A stretch of DNA of 34,937 nt. Source: Bacteroidota bacterium (GTDB lineage: Bacteria; Bacteroidota; Bacteroidia; Chitinophagales; Chitinophagaceae). Location: positions 1-34,937 of the forward strand of contig JABDFS010000034.1 in NCBI GenBank assembly GCA_013286425.1. Direction: 5' to 3'. Below are positions 32,147-34,937 of this stretch, one piece after another. How positions within the stretch are numbered: the first letter of the stretch is position 1; each line of letters begins with the position of its first letter. Under the pieces are notes generated by a model. That model worked only from the letters and a program-made list of their open reading frames with translations. It did not search any database and was not told the origin of the DNA. The translations under genes and the position numbers were made by a program.

Positions 32147-32230
32147 AATGATATGCGGTACAAGGGAGTGACACAACCGTGATGCCACCTGTTCATTGGC
32201 CGGTAACTAAAAAAAATATTTATTTGATTA
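32147..32230 (+). repeat. Dispersed repeat, copy C (of A/B/C)
   Basis: This contains AATGATATGCGGTACAAGGG, then AGTGACACAACCGTGATGCC, then CTGTTCATTGGCCGGTAAC and an A-rich tail. It aligns along its full length with copy A in reverse complement, including the AATGATAT start and CTGTTCATT centre, and its core matches copy B. Confidence 0.85.
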
Positions 32231-32298
32231 GCCTGTTATGTTATTACATCACTAATCAATGAAAATAAATAACTCTCTGTGCAACTCTGTGAAAACCT

Positions 32299-32345
32299 CC
32301 GTGTTTCTCTGTGGTTACTTTCTTTAAAACCATAGAGTAACGCGG
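32299..32345. repeat. Inverted repeat (CTCTGTGGTT type)
   Basis: CCGTGTTTCTCTGTGGTT (32299-32316) pairs with AACCATAGAGTAACGCGG (32328-32345), with 3 mismatches in 18 and an 11-base loop. The preceding CTCTGTG words (from about 32275) belong to the same unit. It lies 48 bp past the GH16 stop and may terminate that minus-strand transcript. Confidence 0.65.
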
Positions 32346-32392
32346 AAGGCGCGTCAATAAAGAACCTGATAACACAACACATTATTGATTAT

Positions 32393-33226
32393 TTATTTCT
32401 TCTGGTACACTCTTACCCAATCAACATACATTTTTGCAGGTAATAAGCTATCATCAATAGTTTGGCCGGGCCAATCGCCGCCAACAGCAAAGTTGAGCAG
32501 AATAAAAAAGGGAGCACGAAACTCGCCCATAGTTGTTGCATTAATACCAGTTTGATGGTATTCAACACTATCAATTGACCATTTAATATAATCAGCATCC
32601 CACTCAACAGTGTAAACATGATATTCAGAAGGCGAAGAAGTTGTATTGCCGCCATCCTGCACATGACCGTTATCATCCCAATGCGCAGTGCCATAAATAA
32701 CACTGTCTGTATTTATATGCTCCATTATATCTGTTTCACCACATGCAGGCCACGGAACTGTATTTATATCGGAGCCCAACATCCAGAATGCAGGCCAGAA
32801 GCCTTGTCCGACAGGTATCCTGATACGCGCTTCGACCTTTCCGTAAAAAAATTCTTTCTTGCCCTGTGTTGTCATGCGCGAAGAAGTATAACCGTTTGAG
32901 CCCACACTTTCTTTTTTTGCTGTGATAACAAGATTACCGTTTTCAATATCCGCATTGGCTGCCTGGTAATATTCCTGCTCATGATTGCCCCAGCCGTTGC
33001 CGCCTGTTTCAAAATTCCAGTTGTTTGTGTTAATAACAGAGCTGTCAAATTCATCAGACCAAATCAATTGGTAAGTTGGTGTTGCAGTAGTAATGGTTGT
33101 ATCCTGAGGCGGTGTTACCGGCGGATTATTAGCACCCTGTTCTGTTGATTTTTTGCAAAACGAAAACAGGCATATCGAAAATAAAAAAACTGTTAAGCGA
33201 AATGTTTGATTGCGATTTTTTCTCAT
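32393..33226 (-). CDS. GH16 beta-glucanase/laminarinase-like lipoprotein
   Basis: This 277-aa protein is a predicted lipoprotein (signal to Cys24 in LFSFCKKS) with a short Pro/Thr-rich linker to about 50. The GH16 domain, about 52-277, is a beta-jelly roll. The catalytic motif is E164-T-D166-I-M-E169 in GETDIMEHI, with E164 as nucleophile and E169 as acid/base. Substrate-cleft blocks are WSDEFD, ENGNLVITAKKE, YGKVEARIRIPVGQGFWPAFWMLG and APFFILLNFAVGGDWPG. The one-residue longer ExDxxE form and these blocks match the laminarinase/beta-1,3-glucanase subfamily. It should be surface- or periplasm-anchored and cut beta-1,3(4)-glucans. Confidence 0.94.
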   Translation of the reverse strand: MRKNRNQTFRLTVFLFSICLFSFCKKSTEQGANNPPVTPPQDTTITTATPTYQLIWSDEFDSSVINTNNWNFETGGNGWGNHEQEYYQAANADIENGNLVITAKKESVGSNGYTSSRMTTQGKKEFFYGKVEARIRIPVGQGFWPAFWMLGSDINTVPWPACGETDIMEHINTDSVIYGTAHWDDNGHVQDGGNTTSSPSEYHVYTVEWDADYIKWSIDSVEYHQTGINATTMGEFRAPFFILLNFAVGGDWPGQTIDDSLLPAKMYVDWVRVYQKK

Positions 33227-33492
33227 AATACAAGCGTAAAAAATAAAGATAAGGCAAGAAGCCTGATTACAATTTTATTGTTGAACCTTTTAATTGATTG
33301 CATTGAAAAAGCGGGTAATATAATTTCAAAGCAATGGCAGATTCCTGTTGCATAATTTTTAAGCTGTGGGCTTTACGCATTCACGTTTGACGATTCTCCT
33401 TACACGCTATGAATACCGGGCCTGCTATTGCCGGTATGCATATAAAGATGAGTCCGGCCTGCCAGGTAATCAGTTATATAGTGACTCTTATT
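33227..33492. other. Non-coding gap with a hairpin upstream of the third 11-bp array
   Basis: No gene is seen. ATACCGG (33413-33419) with CCGGTAT (33431-33437) forms a perfect 7-bp hairpin. CCGGCCTGCCAGGTA at 33454-33468 resembles the CCGGCAACCAGGTA that precedes the array at 18878. The first bases should contain the GH16 promoter. Confidence 0.45.
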
Positions 33493-33547
33493 AAAGAGAG
33501 ATTAAACAGAGACTAAAGAGAGACAAAACAGGGACCAAAGAGAGGCA
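33493..33547 (+). repeat. 11-bp tandem array of AAA(G/C)AGAGACN units
   Basis: Five contiguous 11-bp units start at 33493, 33504, 33515, 33526 and 33537: AAAGAGAGATT, AAACAGAGACT, AAAGAGAGACA, AAACAGGGACC and AAAGAGAGGCA. The fourth base alternates G, C, G, C, G. All units are purine-rich on this strand. Confidence 0.9.
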
Positions 33548-33738
33548 ATTCCTCTTTTTAGTCTATGTATTGTTACTGTTTGATTAGTTTTTTATCAGTT
33601 TTAGGTAGCAATCAGATAGCTATAAAATAGCATACAGTTGGCAAGGTAGAAAGCGCAGAGGAATACTTTTTTCGTACGCTTTCAGCTCTTTGAATAATAA
33701 CCGGCCACCAGGATGGGCAGGTTTATATTTTTAAAAAA
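33548..33738. other. Non-coding gap between array and truncated permease
   Basis: No gene is recognised. The missing C-terminal third of the permease was searched for by eye in this stretch on the minus strand and is not present. Confidence 0.35.
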
Positions 33739-34937
33739 TTAAAGTTTTTCCCTGCTGAGGAAATAATAATTTAAGCTGAAGGTTATTTTGGTGAGCCAGT
33801 TCTTTTTTGATAAGCCGAGACAGGAAATAAATATAGCAATGCCAGCAAATATTTTGTAAAGGACAGATAATTGATTTTCCTGTTTGTAATAATCAGCAAT
33901 TGTCTGGTCTAAAAAATTATATTCAAAAACATAATCAGGGTAATACTTATTCCATGTGCTTTGCAAAGCAGCAATCACCGTTTTTGCTTTACTCATGTCG
34001 ATCTTAATATTGGCATTGCCGTAAAAATTTTTATTCTGCATTAATACAACAGGATTGATCGCGTCGCGTAATGAGTTGGTATGAAAATCTTTTACAACGC
34101 CTACAATCGGGTACAATTTACCATCAACGTTAATCAGCGTGCCGATAGCTTTAGCAGGTTCTTTTATTCCCAGATTTTTCACCACCGTTTCATTCACCAT
34201 AAATTCACGTGTAGTATCGGAAGAATAGTATACACGGCCTGCAGCCAATGGCAAATTATACAAACTAAAATAGCCTGTATCTGCGGGCTTCATTGAAATG
34301 ACCATATCAGGATTGGTATTGCTGTGATTGGTGGCTTTACGCAGATCAGTGTACCAGCCACCACCGGTTGAAGGCGCAAATGCACTGAAGCTAACATCCT
34401 GCACACCATTGATCTTACCAATGTCTGCACGCAGCGCATTCATCTTAAGAAGGTTCGCACTATCGTTTGGAAAACCTGCATTGATGATCGCATTTTTATT
34501 AAAACCCATATCTGCATTGCGGAAATAATTCATCTGCGATGCGATGATCAATGTACCGATGATCAACGCCTGTGCGATCACAAACTGGAAAACAACCAGT
34601 ACCCTTCTTAAAGAAATGCTTTTGTTGTTAACGAATACTGAACTCTTTAAAACATTCACCGATTTAAACCCTGATAACACCAGGGCAGGATAAAACCCTG
34701 AAAGGAATGTAACAACAATAAATGCAATAAGAATAAATGAAATAAATTTTGTGTTGAATAGATCTGATGCTGCGAGGTGAATATCGAGCAAAGAATTAAC
34801 CGGTGATAAACAAACCAGAACAACAATCACAGCGCCAGTTAATGCAAACAAAGTAGTGATACCTGTTTCGCCCAGGAACTGTATGATAAGTTGTTTACGA
34901 TTGCCACCCATCACCTTTCTTACACCGACTTCACGCG
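33739..34937 (-). pseudogene. FtsX/MacB-like ABC permease, truncated at the C-terminus (5' end outside window)
   Basis: The frame is open to the window edge: REVGVRKVMGGNRKQLIIQFLGET precedes the first in-window Met, so the N-terminus is missing only because of the window. The visible part is the central and second half of the large Bacteroidota MacB/FtsX permeases. It has the first FtsX domain end (two helices to LSGFYPALVLS), the repeated LRRVLVVFQFVIAQALIIGTLIIASQM helix, a periplasmic MacB-like domain (about 140-350), and the first helix of the final FtsX domain (IFAGIAIFISCLGL). Homologues continue with YGLVSF...RTKEIGIRKVLGAS and three more helices. Here a foreign 22-residue tail (SKKNWLTKITFSLNYYFLS...) ends at 33739. 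About 100 residues are lost, so function is doubtful. Confidence 0.8.

Overview
The window reads as chromosomal DNA of a Bacteroidota bacterium, most likely of the Chitinophagaceae. The evidence is its low G+C, the GldA-type ABC ATPase, two secreted proteins with type IX secretion (T9SS) C-terminal domains, a cytochrome oxidase cluster with tandem subunit III genes, little Shine-Dalgarno signal, and several sites matching the Bacteroidota -7 promoter element TAnnTTTG. The family assignment is inference, since no rRNA or marker gene is present.

Bases 1-7.3 kb hold mostly housekeeping and peripheral metabolism: a partial DinB/DUF1572 protein, a HAD phosphatase, a DUF1223 thioredoxin-like protein, an HI0933/YhiN-type flavoprotein, a nitroreductase, an L-Ala-D/L-Glu-type dipeptide epimerase, a small membrane protein, a DUF2461 protein and gldA. 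Bases 7.7-12 kb hold acetyl-CoA synthetase, a small toxin-antitoxin-like pair whose toxin is frameshifted, a beta-barrel outer-membrane protein and a lipoprotein amidase.

Bases 12.2-15.5 kb (minus strand) are a terminal oxidase biogenesis block: two subunit III genes, a subunit IV gene, a terminator, then SCO1/SenC and DUF420. The catalytic subunits I and II are not in the window. Next is a large T9SS-exported M4 metallopeptidase.

Bases 18.1-23.1 kb are the accessory core. A 1.4-kb gene-free stretch carries exact 11-bp tandem arrays and a structured repeat. A repeat of about 180 bp occurs as two direct copies that bracket a decayed secreted esterase and an intact T9SS delta-60 repeat protein. 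A third partial copy keeps one hairpin through a compensatory base-pair change.

Bases 23.2-27 kb carry a Crp/Fnr regulator with a SnoaL-like neighbour, mnmD and a TPR protein. Bases 27.1-29.5 kb hold a multi-hairpin palindromic element, an orphan HExxH protein whose N-terminus resembles proteins associated with contractile injection systems, and a DUF4407 protein. Bases 29.6-33.2 kb hold a GH89 alpha-N-acetylglucosaminidase and a GH16 beta-glucanase lipoprotein. The window ends in a C-terminally truncated FtsX/MacB-like permease, close to another 11-bp tandem array.

The most unusual material is non-coding: three arrays of unrelated sequence sharing an exact 11-bp period, a three-copy dispersed repeat of about 80 bp, the structured direct repeats and the cloverleaf-like element. 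The best candidate for an undescribed protein function is the HExxH protein at 27450-28256.
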